A stretch of DNA of 64,000 nt from Promethearchaeota archaeon (GTDB lineage: Archaea; Asgardarchaeota; Lokiarchaeia; Sigyniarchaeales; Promethearchaeaceae): the NCBI GenBank assembly GCA_016933055.1, contig JAFGBS010000004.1, positions 362,972 to 426,971 of the forward strand, written 5' to 3'. The notes under the pieces were generated by a model. It saw nothing but the letters and a program-made list of their open reading frames with translations, was not told the DNA's origin and made no database searches. This document shows, in pieces, positions 9,296 through 18,998 of the stretch (the first letter of the stretch is position 1; each line of letters opens with the position of its first letter). Both the position numbers and the translations under genes were made by a program.

Positions 9296-10867
9296 ATGCC
9301 ACACTTGTTTGCAGCAGATCGGATCTATACCCTAGACCACCCTAATGAATTTTACAAAGCAATGATTGTGAATGATGGTAAAATTCAAAATCTTTTGGGA
9401 GAAAACGAGTTTGAACAAGAAAAAGCAAACCCAGTATACGAAAAAATCCACGAATTCTCCGGTTATATATTCCCCGGATTTATAGATTCCCATATTCATG
9501 CGATTAGTTATGGGAAATATCTGGATTATGTTGACTTACGATCCGTCCAATCCATCGAAGAATTAATCCATAAAATCTCGTTAAAAGCAAAAAATACTCC
9601 TGAAGGTGAGTGGATTTATGGATTTGGTTGGAATCAAGTGAAATTCACTGAACAACGCTTACCAAATAAACAGGATTTAGATAGAATATCTATGAATCAT
9701 CCGATCATCCTCAAACGAGTATGTACTCATATCTTAGTAGCAAATTCAGTGGTGCTAGGTAAGGCAGACATCAATGAGCAAACACCAGAACCGCCTGGTG
9801 GTATCATTGATAGAGATAAACTAGGTAGACCAACGGGGATTTTACGAGAAACCGCTATAGATTTGCTAGACCCTATAATTCCCCAATCAATTGAGCATGA
9901 TATAATAAGATGGCTGCAAACTGCTCAATCACAGTTGAATTCATTTGGTATTACATCTATTCATACATTGGATGAGTATTGTTATCCTGTGTATCGTTCA
10001 TTAAAAGATCAACTTACTGTTCGAGTTTATTTTTGTCCAAAATACAAAAATTTGTCGAAAATCTATGAGATGGAAGAAAGTGCAAAAACAGGGGTTGGAG
10101 ATGACTTTTTACGATTAGGGCGAGTCAAACTATTCGCTGATGGTTCCTTGGGAGCGCAGACTGCTGCATTAAAAGAACCTTATGAAAATACTGAAAACTA
10201 TGGGATACCAACGCACTCATTAGATGAACTTATGGGACTGATTAAGAACGCAGACGAAATGGGATGGCAAATTGAAACGCACGCGATAGGAGATAAAGCG
10301 GCTGAATTGACATTAAATTGCTATGAAAAGATTTACCACTCAAATTATAGACCTGTTCTTACTCATTGTCAAATACTCGCAGCAGATTTGATCCAGCGTA
10401 TGGCGGACCTTGAGGTAATTGCATCCATTCAACCCATCTTTATTGAACAAGATATGGATTTTGTGGAAGATTTTGTAGGAAAAAAGCGGATGGGTTATGC
10501 ATATGCTTGGAAAAGTTTACTCGATGGGAGGGTTCATTGTTCTGGAGGTTCTGATTGCCCTGTTGATTCTCCTAATCCCCTGTTTGGGATACATTGTGCG
10601 GTAACACGGATGAAATTGGAAGGTATACCTAGCCATGGATGGATTCCCGCGCAAAAAATTACGGTTTGGGATGCTTTTCGCTTATTTACCATTGATGCGG
10701 CTTATGCAGAATATCAAGAGCACCAAAAAGGATTACTGAAACTGAATTATCTTGCCGATTTTGTATTATTGGATAAAAATCCATTTCAAATACCTGAAGA
10801 CGAGATCCAATCTATTCGAGTTTTGAAGACGTTTTTGGCGGGAAAGGAGGTTTATTCCCGGGAATAA
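9296..10867 (+). CDS. Metal-dependent amidohydrolase (amidohydrolase_3, YtcJ-like)
   Basis: 523 residues, the usual length of this family. The HxH metal motif is at H66/H68 (GFIDSHIHAI). Further ligand regions are ETHAIGDKA and THCQIL, and the last aspartate is in SGGSDCPVDSPNPLFGI. The C-terminal strand (NYLADFVLLDKNPF) closes the composite beta-sandwich. Members hydrolyse amides, imides or formamides; the substrate here is unknown. It begins about 120 bases after the divergent flavodoxin gene, so the two share a promoter region. The preceding sequence TTTTTTATCC may supply the TATA element. Confidence 0.88.
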   Translation: MPHLFAADRIYTLDHPNEFYKAMIVNDGKIQNLLGENEFEQEKANPVYEKIHEFSGYIFPGFIDSHIHAISYGKYLDYVDLRSVQSIEELIHKISLKAKNTPEGEWIYGFGWNQVKFTEQRLPNKQDLDRISMNHPIILKRVCTHILVANSVVLGKADINEQTPEPPGGIIDRDKLGRPTGILRETAIDLLDPIIPQSIEHDIIRWLQTAQSQLNSFGITSIHTLDEYCYPVYRSLKDQLTVRVYFCPKYKNLSKIYEMEESAKTGVGDDFLRLGRVKLFADGSLGAQTAALKEPYENTENYGIPTHSLDELMGLIKNADEMGWQIETHAIGDKAAELTLNCYEKIYHSNYRPVLTHCQILAADLIQRMADLEVIASIQPIFIEQDMDFVEDFVGKKRMGYAYAWKSLLDGRVHCSGGSDCPVDSPNPLFGIHCAVTRMKLEGIPSHGWIPAQKITVWDAFRLFTIDAAYAEYQEHQKGLLKLNYLADFVLLDKNPFQIPEDEIQSIRVLKTFLAGKEVYSRE

Positions 10868-10912
10868 ATAGACTCCATAAAATTTTCACTCACCATTGGA
10901 AGTCTACCTTTA

Positions 10913-12658
10913 TTAAAATACAAATTGTTGTAGCGATCCATAATCTACCGTTGGTAGGGATATCAGAGAAGGATGTGTAGTATTACAGTAGACTTTATTC
11001 TTAGCAACAAAATAGGTATTATTCTGCCATAGAGGATCACCAGTATTAGGATTAGTTTCAAACCGTGGATAATTTGAACTGGAAATTATCAACCGGATTT
11101 GATGTTCTACATTAAATAGGTATGCAGTACTCTCCAATGGTATGGTAATTCCATAGATTGTATCTGGTTCCATAAACTCCCAATCGGAAAGAGTATTTCT
11201 ATTTCGTACTCGGAGAATTGTATCCGTTACTAACATAGATCTCCCGTCCGGATAGACATCGGTTAATTTTACCGTAATATCGGTATCCGTACAGTTGGAT
11301 GAGACATACAATGTAATGTTAATTTGACCAACAACCGTTAATGCTTCACTTAATTCGGGGGTTTCAAAAATAATTATATCACTTCGGTTCTCTATCGCTG
11401 CTTGATCATATATACCAGCAGCTATCACTAAATTATTTCCTCCTATCGTAACTATTGGATTTTCAGGATTCCATTCCCATTCAACAGAATTATAAACAGG
11501 ATCATTAGGAGTGCCTAATAATCCGTAAGGTTCTGATCCCTCGTCAAGTGAAAGATAGAGATCGGTAGTATTCACGGAGATTGGCCAACCCTCCGCTCTG
11601 TACCATCGATTAGCCACGTTACTGGGATTGTACTCCACGGAACTCATCAGATAGAATAATATAGTTGGATAGTGATCCCAGAGAGTAGAATCTCCCCTCA
11701 ACCATTTATCAAATACAGCATCTGCAATATTAGTCACAATTGCTGCATCCTGATTTGGAAATTCCATTTCACCGGTTGGACCTCCATAAAAATTCCCGTG
11801 CAACCAAGGACCCATCACCAATTTTGCATTTCCTTGTGCAAGATCTCCTCCCTTATATTGATATCCAAGGAACGCATCAATGGTACCTTGGGAGAAAATA
11901 TCATACCAGCCTCCGAAATGCATGGATGCAGTATTCACTTGCTCATAGTTTTCCTGAATTCTCATGGGATCCCATATTTCTGAAAGTTTTTCGTTTAAGA
12001 TTACATGCATAATTGCTTCTTCGGAGTATCCATTTCCTTCCATCCATGGAATTATAAGTTCTCGTCGTAATTGTCCCCCTTTGAATATTACATTATACAA
12101 ATCAGGCGAACCTACGATAGGTAGTTGACATTTTAAGGACTCTGGTGCATTGGGAGCCATTAGATATTGGGTTATACCTAATGCGGATCCGCCCCATGTA
12201 CCGACCTTTTTATTACTCCATGGTTGTTTTTCCAGCCAGCTCAGAGTATCATGTCCATCCACTTGTGCGAAGGAGAATGGGAATCCTTTTTCCCCTTCTG
12301 AACCATGAAATCCCCTAGTGTCTTGAATGACAACTATATATCCTCGTTGAGTGTAGGTTTGGATAAATGATCCGATGTTATTCTTATTATAGGGAGTTCG
12401 GATGAGAACAATTGGAAGAGAATTATTTATATCCCGTGGAATATGAACGTCTGTAGCTAGTTGGATTGTATCCCTCATAGAAACTAGATATGGAATCGTA
12501 ATGTAATCAGAATGAAATGTACAATTACGGGGAAAAGACCAATTGATTGAGTGAACGTACTTGTATCGAGTGGATGACAGATAAAAAACTCCTATCGTAA
12601 TTCCTGAAGCAAGAACTATAAATCCAGAAAGAATCACTGCAAGGATTTTTTTCTTCAC
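10913..12658 (-). CDS. CocE/NonD-type (S15) serine hydrolase, membrane-anchored
   Basis: Alpha/beta hydrolase of the X-Pro dipeptidyl-peptidase/cocaine-esterase family, 581 residues. The nucleophile is Ser158 in GTWGGSALG. The family opening MRDTIQLATDVHIPRD and RTPYNK, and GPWLHG (active-site histidine region), are present, followed by the C-terminal jelly-roll (VTVKLTDVYPDGRS, VEHQIRLIISSSNYPRFETNP). A signal-anchor covers residues 5-27, so it probably acts outside the cell on peptides or esters. It is convergent with the amidohydrolase, with a 45-base gap. Substrate unknown. Confidence 0.9.
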   Translation of the reverse strand: MKKKILAVILSGFIVLASGITIGVFYLSSTRYKYVHSINWSFPRNCTFHSDYITIPYLVSMRDTIQLATDVHIPRDINNSLPIVLIRTPYNKNNIGSFIQTYTQRGYIVVIQDTRGFHGSEGEKGFPFSFAQVDGHDTLSWLEKQPWSNKKVGTWGGSALGITQYLMAPNAPESLKCQLPIVGSPDLYNVIFKGGQLRRELIIPWMEGNGYSEEAIMHVILNEKLSEIWDPMRIQENYEQVNTASMHFGGWYDIFSQGTIDAFLGYQYKGGDLAQGNAKLVMGPWLHGNFYGGPTGEMEFPNQDAAIVTNIADAVFDKWLRGDSTLWDHYPTILFYLMSSVEYNPSNVANRWYRAEGWPISVNTTDLYLSLDEGSEPYGLLGTPNDPVYNSVEWEWNPENPIVTIGGNNLVIAAGIYDQAAIENRSDIIIFETPELSEALTVVGQINITLYVSSNCTDTDITVKLTDVYPDGRSMLVTDTILRVRNRNTLSDWEFMEPDTIYGITIPLESTAYLFNVEHQIRLIISSSNYPRFETNPNTGDPLWQNNTYFVAKNKVYCNTTHPSLISLPTVDYGSLQQFVF

Positions 12659-12811
12659 ACACTAAAATTATTGCTTGTGAATTATATACTTAAGGATGCT
12701 TCTAATGAACAAATTAGGGTACATGGGTTAATGGTATAAACAACGGTATCATTTGTTTGATAACTTGTCTTTTGCAATTTTGATGAGAGTAGGAAATAGA
12801 GAACTACTAAG

Positions 12812-13111
12812 TCAATCTTTATCTTCTGTAAACTCGTTTTCTCTTCGTTCTTTCCGTCGGAACCATTTATTAAGTTCCACCATAATTCTGGCACTTTGGC
12901 TTACCATTCCCAGTGTAGCAGACAGTAAAATTATTCCTATTACCAAAAAGAATAATAATGCCAGTGCTGCACCAATCCAAAGCGGAGAAAGTACCCATAA
13001 CCATGACCAGTCAATTACACCAGTCAGTTTCATGATAATGAACACAATTAGGAGAAGAGATGGTAAGCTTATGCTACCACTGATATTTCTACGTTTATAA
13101 TCATCCGTCAT
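12812..13111 (-). CDS. Small membrane protein of the transmembrane Fragile-X-F (TMEM185-like) type
   Basis: 99 residues. The core (SLPSLLLIVFIIMKLTGVID, then WSWLWVLSPLWIGAAL) matches the hallmark IVFxxLKLTGVIDWSWxWVLSPLW of the small family often annotated as transmembrane Fragile-X-F protein. Two to three helices are followed by a charged C-terminus (WFRRKERRENEF). Function unknown. It is isolated, with no close neighbour on its strand. Confidence 0.7.
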   Translation of the reverse strand: MTDDYKRRNISGSISLPSLLLIVFIIMKLTGVIDWSWLWVLSPLWIGAALALLFFLVIGIILLSATLGMVSQSARIMVELNKWFRRKERRENEFTEDKD

Positions 13112-13408
13112 TTTCCTAGTATGAGCTTAGTATCGATCTAAAAAATAGTTTCCTTGATGTTTTTTTGTATCCTTACTTTGCCTCAGTGAAAAAACACTGT
13201 AATTTTCAAAATTATTTAATTTTCCATATAACCTCATAATCTTGAACGTTATTGTTCTTGGCTTTAAAGCCGAGAAATATAACAGTATAGGAATATGATC
13301 AAAAAGGGAAGGATTGTATGTGTACAAGGGATAATAATTCATTCCATATCAGCTAAAAGTGTAAAATTACTCCAAACCGATAATTAAGCTTGTATTTTTA
13401 ATCGTATT

Positions 13409-14203
13409 TCAGTTTTTCATCACTTTCTTGCCTCCAACAGCTTCAGAAAATCGTTTTGGCATTGTTTTTTTATGGACCACATAATTCAATGCAAAAAGCA
13501 GAACGATCCAACTACATAAGATCAAAATGTTCATTCCAGGTGAAATGACGCTGATTTCATTAATGCAACCTCTTAGTAGCTCAGTTAAATACGTAAGGGG
13601 AGAGATCAGGTTGATTATAGAACTGTATGAAGTGAGATCTTTTAATGGAATGAAAACCCCTCCTAGGAATAATAACGGAAACTTAACTAAATTAACCAAA
13701 ACCATAATATCAGAGGTCTGATCGGTAGGTTTTGCGGACACCAACAATGCAAGTAGGGACCCTAACAATCCCATTAAAAAAATCCCAAAAAATATCATAA
13801 GACCTGCGATTACAGAGGTTAACAGGAAGGGATAAACAATTAAAAAAATGCCCGTAATAATGGTTGAAATTACAAATGAATAAATTGTTGACGCCAAGGT
13901 TATTCCCAGGAGGATTTCAACTAAGGAGATTGGAGCCGCCAACAATCGTTCCAAGGATTTCTCGCGGGTCTCTATGGGTAAAATTACGGGACTGATTGCT
14001 GTGGCAGTAAAAAAGGATGTCATACTGACAATTCCTATGAAAATCTGATCCGACGATATCTCTCTTCCGAGAATCCAAGAAATAAGCATAAAAAAGGGAA
14101 ATAGCAGTCCAAAGATTAATACGGGTCCTTTTTTAATATAAAGAATAAAATTTTTCCGTGTAAGCGTTATTATTGTCTTCAATTCAATGTGTCTCATTTC
14201 CAA
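13409..14203 (-). CDS. ABC-2 type transporter permease
   Basis: 264 residues with six membrane helices and a cytoplasmic N-terminus (MRHIELKTIITLTRKNFILY) typical of ABC-2 permeases. PVILPIETREKSLERLLAAP is the coupling-helix region that contacts the ATPase. The gene overlaps the upstream ATPase gene by 20 bases, so the pair is translationally coupled. Such pairs commonly export drugs, lipids or polysaccharide, and the cargo cannot be inferred. Confidence 0.9.
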   Translation of the reverse strand: MEMRHIELKTIITLTRKNFILYIKKGPVLIFGLLFPFFMLISWILGREISSDQIFIGIVSMTSFFTATAISPVILPIETREKSLERLLAAPISLVEILLGITLASTIYSFVISTIITGIFLIVYPFLLTSVIAGLMIFFGIFLMGLLGSLLALLVSAKPTDQTSDIMVLVNLVKFPLLFLGGVFIPLKDLTSYSSIINLISPLTYLTELLRGCINEISVISPGMNILILCSWIVLLFALNYVVHKKTMPKRFSEAVGGKKVMKN

Positions 14204-15155
14204 CTCCTCCCAGAGTATCGTTTTTTATCAAGTGGATGAAAACTTCCTCCAAGGTTGATTCTATCAATTTAAAATTTGAGACCGAAAGGTCATATTTTTC
14301 AACAAAATCATTAAATTTCTTAATATCTCTCAATGGATTGCTGGATACTATATTTACTTGGTCATTTTTTAGTTCAATGAATTGGAAAATAGATTTTAAT
14401 TCATTGTTTTGTTCTTGTGATAATAGAGTATTTATTTTAAAAGATAAATTGGTGTAAGGTTTGATCTTCTTGAGAAGATCTTCTGGTGATTGATCTGCAA
14501 TAATTTTCCCCTTATTCATAATTAATACGCGATCACACACTTTTTGAGCTTCTTGCATGTTATGGGTTGTTAAAAGAATAGTTTTTCCTTCCCGTTTTAA
14601 TTCCAGAATCTGATTACGAACGATGTCAACTGAAAATGGATCCAATCCACTCATCGGTTCATCTAATATGATTATTGAAGGATTATGAAGAAGTGCTAAG
14701 CATACGTTTAACCGCTGTTTTAAACCTTCAGAAAGCGTTTTTGTCTTATCATGAATTTTATTCTCCAAATCAAAACGTTTCAATAATTCCTGTGCTTTCT
14801 CTTTAATCTGCGCTTTTGATAATCCATATATTGTTCCTGCGAAGGTTAGGTTCTGCCATACCGAAAAATCTAAAAACGCATTACTAACTTCAGGAACTAT
14901 ACCAAACTCTTTTTTCAATAACTTCGGAGAGTGTGTTAAATCGGAAGAATTGATTTTAACTTGAGAAGTGGATTCCAACTCGAAAATCCCTGTAATTAAA
15001 CGGATCATGGTGGTCTTTCCAGCACCATTTGGTCCTAATACTCCAACTATTGATCCTTCTTCAATGGTAAAAGAGACATTGTCAACAGCGATTAAGGTTC
15101 CGAATGATTTTGTTAAATTAGCTGTTGTTAATGCTATCTTTTTAGACAAGCTCAT
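14184..15155 (-). CDS. ABC transporter ATP-binding protein
   Basis: 323 residues. Walker A is GPNGAGKTT (41-49), the signature is LSEGLKQR (141-148), Walker B is IIILDEPMSGLDP (161-173) and the switch is LLTTHNMQ. The C-terminal extension of about 100 residues is typical of ABC-2 exporter ATPases (CcmA/DrrA type). It is the first gene of a two-gene operon with the permease. An ATTTTATTTAG box about 27 bases before the ATG fits an archaeal promoter. Confidence 0.95.
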   Translation of the reverse strand: MSLSKKIALTTANLTKSFGTLIAVDNVSFTIEEGSIVGVLGPNGAGKTTMIRLITGIFELESTSQVKINSSDLTHSPKLLKKEFGIVPEVSNAFLDFSVWQNLTFAGTIYGLSKAQIKEKAQELLKRFDLENKIHDKTKTLSEGLKQRLNVCLALLHNPSIIILDEPMSGLDPFSVDIVRNQILELKREGKTILLTTHNMQEAQKVCDRVLIMNKGKIIADQSPEDLLKKIKPYTNLSFKINTLLSQEQNNELKSIFQFIELKNDQVNIVSSNPLRDIKKFNDFVEKYDLSVSNFKLIESTLEEVFIHLIKNDTLGGVGNETH

Positions 15156-15876
15156 TATTCAATTGAATTGTGAAGACTAAATAAAATCATTCATTATTTT
15201 TCATCCTCTTCATTGCCAGACTAATCCGCTCTATTATATGAATACCTCCTAATGATTTTAGTGTGTATTATTTCCTCACACATCAACCCCAGTGAAATTT
15301 TGAACTGATTTGAAGACGAGATAATATACTGTTTAGCTAAATAGAAATTAGCAGTAAAATTAGATAAGGATCTAGATTCTATCCGATCATCCTTGGAAGA
15401 TTAGACTCGAATATAAATACATTAGTGTCCTGCGAAACCATGCTAGACATCGTACAATATAGTAATAATGAAAATTTAGAAGAAAAAAGCCTAATATACA
15501 CTTCAAACCAGAATTATAGTGCGTTTGGGTCGCAAAACAAGTCAGCAAGAAACGATTAATCTCCGTGTAAAATATACGAACATAAATATTGAGGACATCA
15601 TTAACATGATAAAAAAAATCCCAATTATTATTGTCCATATAGCTTTTTATCTATTATCCCTCAACTTAAGATAAAAAGGGTATCTCTTATCATCTGAGAT
15701 CTTCCTAACTTCTTAAAGAAGAGTACAATTTTCGCCGTAAGCCCCCTCATTATTGCTGTAATTAGGCATATATAACCAACTGAGTCTCAGCTGATTGATT
15801 TTATGCATCTCCTAAATTGATATGGTTTTTGGCAAATAAACGCGTGCAGTAATATTCTTGGTTCTATAAAACAAAA
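15156..15876. other. 720-base intergenic stretch
   Basis: AT-rich sequence between the ABC operon and the next minus-strand gene. An 83-codon frame in it has no protein-like features and I treat it as chance. I see no hairpin, repeat or RNA gene that I can support. Confidence 0.5.
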
Positions 15877-16905
15877 TCAACTTCTTAATCTTGCTCTTGT
15901 TTTTATTATCGCTTGATTTTGATCTTTTACCAAACACCCTAATAATATAATAAATCCTATAAGTGTAGCTATCGAGGAGGTGATGAGACCTTTCAGCAAA
16001 CTACCAAAAACTTCGGATTTTGATAGGACTTCATATTTAACACACGCTGCACCAAGCATTGAAATCCCAATTCTAAATTCAAAAGAAATTTGTGAATAAC
16101 CATAAAGAGTCAAATTGATGGCATGTGAATAATATCCTGGTGATGTATTAGGGACATAAGGAAAATAAAAGAAGGAACTCCCTCCAATATATATGGAAGC
16201 GGTTTTTAATTCTATTTCTCCCACAGATGAATTTACAGAATATTCTAAGAAATCACTTGATAATGAATAACTCAAATTATATTCATTTTCATTTATCCAA
16301 AAATACATATCCCCTGAAAAATTTGATATATCCTTGACATAAATTAAATTCTGCTTGGAAAACAAGTAATATCCAGAGCCGATGCTGCTGTACATCCCTC
16401 CATCTTCTGAAAAACTTGAATGAAATAATCCGACTAGTAAATTTTCGAATCGTTGAGGTGAGCTTAGTTCGTATTGAACCTCAACTTGGGAATTATCTAC
16501 TTGAAATTCCGTCATGTTCGTAAGTAAAAAAACTGTGTAGAATGTAAGCCCGTAATTGGCTTTTATGGTTAAATATATTTGAGTTCTATTAAATAATAAC
16601 GGAATTATTGAATGCGTGTCGGATGTGAAATTCGGCTCAACGCCTTTATGAATATCAAATGCGAAATTAAATTCGTATAGATATTGTTTATGTATCCGCA
16701 TTTCTCTTACGGAATACGATAATGTGATATTCGAATTGGGGGTTGGTTGGATGTATTGGGTGCCCGATGTTTGTATTCGAACAGATGCGTCAACTGCAGG
16801 AGAAACTACTAAAAAATTCACCAAGAAAATACCGGATGGAATCACAAACACAAGGATACTCCCAATAATTACTGCCCATTTAAACTTTTTATCTATTATT
16901 ACCAA
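15877..16905 (-). CDS. Membrane protein with N- and C-terminal helices (paralogue of 22053-23096)
   Basis: 342 residues: a short cytoplasmic N-terminus, helix (WAVIIGSILVFVIPSGIFLV), a beta-rich ectodomain with many N-x-S/T sites, then a helix (GLITSSIATLIGFIILLGCL) and a short basic tail. It is clearly paralogous to the product of 22053-23096: shared blocks include HPTPxS/QPTPNS, SYSVREM, FDIHKGVEPNFT, FNRTQ, DNSQVE, RFENL and SEDGG/SEEGG. No known family recognised. The ectodomain probably faces outward. A family-specific surface role is inferred only from topology. Confidence 0.75.
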   Translation of the reverse strand: MVIIDKKFKWAVIIGSILVFVIPSGIFLVNFLVVSPAVDASVRIQTSGTQYIQPTPNSNITLSYSVREMRIHKQYLYEFNFAFDIHKGVEPNFTSDTHSIIPLLFNRTQIYLTIKANYGLTFYTVFLLTNMTEFQVDNSQVEVQYELSSPQRFENLLVGLFHSSFSEDGGMYSSIGSGYYLFSKQNLIYVKDISNFSGDMYFWINENEYNLSYSLSSDFLEYSVNSSVGEIELKTASIYIGGSSFFYFPYVPNTSPGYYSHAINLTLYGYSQISFEFRIGISMLGAACVKYEVLSKSEVFGSLLKGLITSSIATLIGFIILLGCLVKDQNQAIIKTRARLRS

Positions 16906-17037
16906 ATTTTCACCTTCGCAATAACCATTTAACTCCGTATAATTATGGTACTAAGTTACATATAAGCATGTCGAGGTTACAGTAGATGGAAATTGAGAGT
17001 GATACCCTGAAATAAAATTGGTGGATGATGTAAGATT

Positions 17038-18573
17038 TTACAAATATTCCCACACGCCACTACCTTTGAAATTATGAACAATAGTTTTTGTTGTAGTTAA
17101 CTGGTAGGCAGAATAGCCGATACCTTCTCTCCCTATACCTGAATCTTTTACACCACCAAATGGATAATATCCAATCCCATGTCGCGGATATTCATTTACA
17201 AATACTGCACCAACTTCTAAACTACGGGCAATTTTCTGTATTTTTGATTCATTTTCGCTAAAAATAGATGCATCTAATCCAAATCGGGACAGATTAGATA
17301 GCTTTAATCCTTCGGTGGGAGTTTCAATTTTAATTATGAGTGATAGAGGTCCGAATATTTCATCTTGAAACGCTATTAATTGAGGTAACATATCGGTGGT
17401 AACCTCCATTAATAATGGGTCGATATAATTATCGTGACGGTTGAATTTGGTTAATAAATTGGCTCCTTTTTGCAATGCATCCTTATAGGCTTCTTCAATT
17501 TTATCCGTACTCTTCATATCAATTAAAGGTCCCATGATTGCTTCTTTATGGATGAGAGGATTTTCTGCTTTCACATTTTCTAATTTCTTGAGTAAATTTG
17601 TCTTTAGTTCGGAATAAATTCCCGATTCTACAAAAATCAGTTTTATTGCATCGCACCGCTGTCCTGCATATTTCACAATGCCATTGAAGAGTTTATCTAC
17701 AGTTCTCTCTATATTACAATCATTCAGAACAATAGCGGGGTCCTTTCCTCCCAATTCCATGTGATAATTCTTAATTCCCCCTTGTTTAATGATGGTTTCA
17801 CCTACGGCAGTACTGCCCGTAAAACTAATGGCACAAAATTTGCGATTTTGAACCAATACATTAGTCTCTTTCCCGCGAATGGTCAAAACTGTAAGGCTAC
17901 CTACAGGTAAACCCGATTGTTCTAAAATCCGTGTAAGCATAAGAGGCGCAATAGGAGCTGCCGATGCAGGTTTCAAAAATACTGCATTTCCCACTAATAT
18001 GGAAGGGATTATTTTCGTTGCGGGTATGAACAAGGGATAATTAAAGGGACCGATGGTGAGAATCAATCCGAATGGCTCCCGTTTAACAAAGCCTTGAGTC
18101 TCATAGGTCTCTTCACTCCAGTCACCCGGAATATATTCACCCATTAGACGAGTACTCTCCATAGTCGTTTTATCCAGTCGTTCAATAGTTGCATTCACTT
18201 CCCCCGTGGCGTTTTCTAGTGGTTTTCCGGCGCTTTTTACCAAGACGTCAATGAAATCTTGTTTAGATTCCTCCATTATTTTAACAGCGGAGAGGAAAGT
18301 TTTAATGCGTTTTTGACCTGGATAGTTACGAATATTCTTTCTTCCATCTTGATATGCTGAATCTATAGCAATATTGATCGTTTTGGATGTTGGAATGGTT
18401 ACTCGAGCGATAAGTGCTCCATCTATCGGAGAGTGGATTTCCATGAATTTCTCACAAAAAAGCCATTTTCCCCCGATGAAATTCTTAAATTCGGGAATCC
18501 CATCCTCTCCGATTTGATAAATATCTTGAAATATTTCATGCGTAAGTTCGATTTTCATTGGGTTATTTTGCAT
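17038..18573 (-). CDS. gapN: Non-phosphorylating NADP-dependent glyceraldehyde-3-phosphate dehydrogenase (GAPN)
   Basis: Aldehyde dehydrogenase superfamily, 511 residues. N178 (GPFNYP), E273 (MELGGKDPA) and the catalytic Cys307 (KYAGQRCDAIK) are present. The AGQRCDAIK context and the N-terminal FIGGKWL are characteristic of archaeal GAPN, which oxidises glyceraldehyde 3-phosphate to 3-phosphoglycerate in the modified Embden-Meyerhof pathway without making ATP. The alternative is another semialdehyde dehydrogenase. It is monocistronic as far as I can see, with a GAAAATATATAAC box well upstream on the minus strand. Confidence 0.85.
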   Translation of the reverse strand: MQNNPMKIELTHEIFQDIYQIGEDGIPEFKNFIGGKWLFCEKFMEIHSPIDGALIARVTIPTSKTINIAIDSAYQDGRKNIRNYPGQKRIKTFLSAVKIMEESKQDFIDVLVKSAGKPLENATGEVNATIERLDKTTMESTRLMGEYIPGDWSEETYETQGFVKREPFGLILTIGPFNYPLFIPATKIIPSILVGNAVFLKPASAAPIAPLMLTRILEQSGLPVGSLTVLTIRGKETNVLVQNRKFCAISFTGSTAVGETIIKQGGIKNYHMELGGKDPAIVLNDCNIERTVDKLFNGIVKYAGQRCDAIKLIFVESGIYSELKTNLLKKLENVKAENPLIHKEAIMGPLIDMKSTDKIEEAYKDALQKGANLLTKFNRHDNYIDPLLMEVTTDMLPQLIAFQDEIFGPLSLIIKIETPTEGLKLSNLSRFGLDASIFSENESKIQKIARSLEVGAVFVNEYPRHGIGYYPFGGVKDSGIGREGIGYSAYQLTTTKTIVHNFKGSGVWEYL

Positions 18574-18799
18574 AATTAAATGGGAAAGAATCCGAACTTT
18601 TAATGCTCGTTCTAATAATTTATTTTTTGACGGAATCAGTTATATATTTTCAAAGAGCTTAAAAATGCTCTTTAGAGTCAGAATTTTTTTCTTTTTTTCT
18701 TAATTATGAATTTTTTTCAACAATTCTGTTTGCTCAGTTAACTGTTCCATTATTTCGTTCAAAATTTCCATCAATATAAAAGAAAAACAAGTAACTTTT

Positions 18800-18816
18800 C
18801 GAAAAAATATATAAGG
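18800..18816 (+). promoter_or_regulatory. Archaeal BRE/TATA promoter
   Basis: CGAAAAAATATATAAGG combines a purine-rich BRE-like start with a strong TATA box. It faces right and ends 25 bases before the GTG of a 39-codon frame, the spacing expected for a leaderless transcript. Confidence 0.5.
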
Positions 18817-18840
18817 AAAACCGTTAGTACTCAGAATCTC

Positions 18841-18960
18841 GTGCTTAAAAAACTATTAAATCAGGAATTTTCTGAATTTATTTTGAAATTAGAGAGAGGA
18901 GAGAGATACAATAATAAAACTTTTCTCGTAAAACAGAAAGTACCGAATTGTTCTCCCTAA
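18841..18960 (+). CDS. Possible 39-residue small protein
   Basis: A GTG-started frame begins MLKKLLNQEFSEFILKLERG and ends at TAA 18958-18960. It lies in the 425-base gap between gapN and the kynureninase gene, opposite to both. The only support is the well-placed TATA box. The helical, charged N-terminus could also be the leftover start of a lost gene. Nothing else was seen in this gap. Confidence 0.3.
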   Translation: MLKKLLNQEFSEFILKLERGERYNNKTFLVKQKVPNCSP

Positions 18961-18998
18961 TCTTATGTTCTAGAGCATCTGTTTTTGATCTTTCGAAA

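Noticed and set aside
12682..12894. 70-codon minus-strand frame
   Set aside because: Overlaps the start region of the Fragile-X-F-type gene in another frame and has no coding features.
15387..15638. 83-codon minus-strand frame
   Set aside because: Aromatic-rich, low-complexity translation with no promoter or protein-like pattern.
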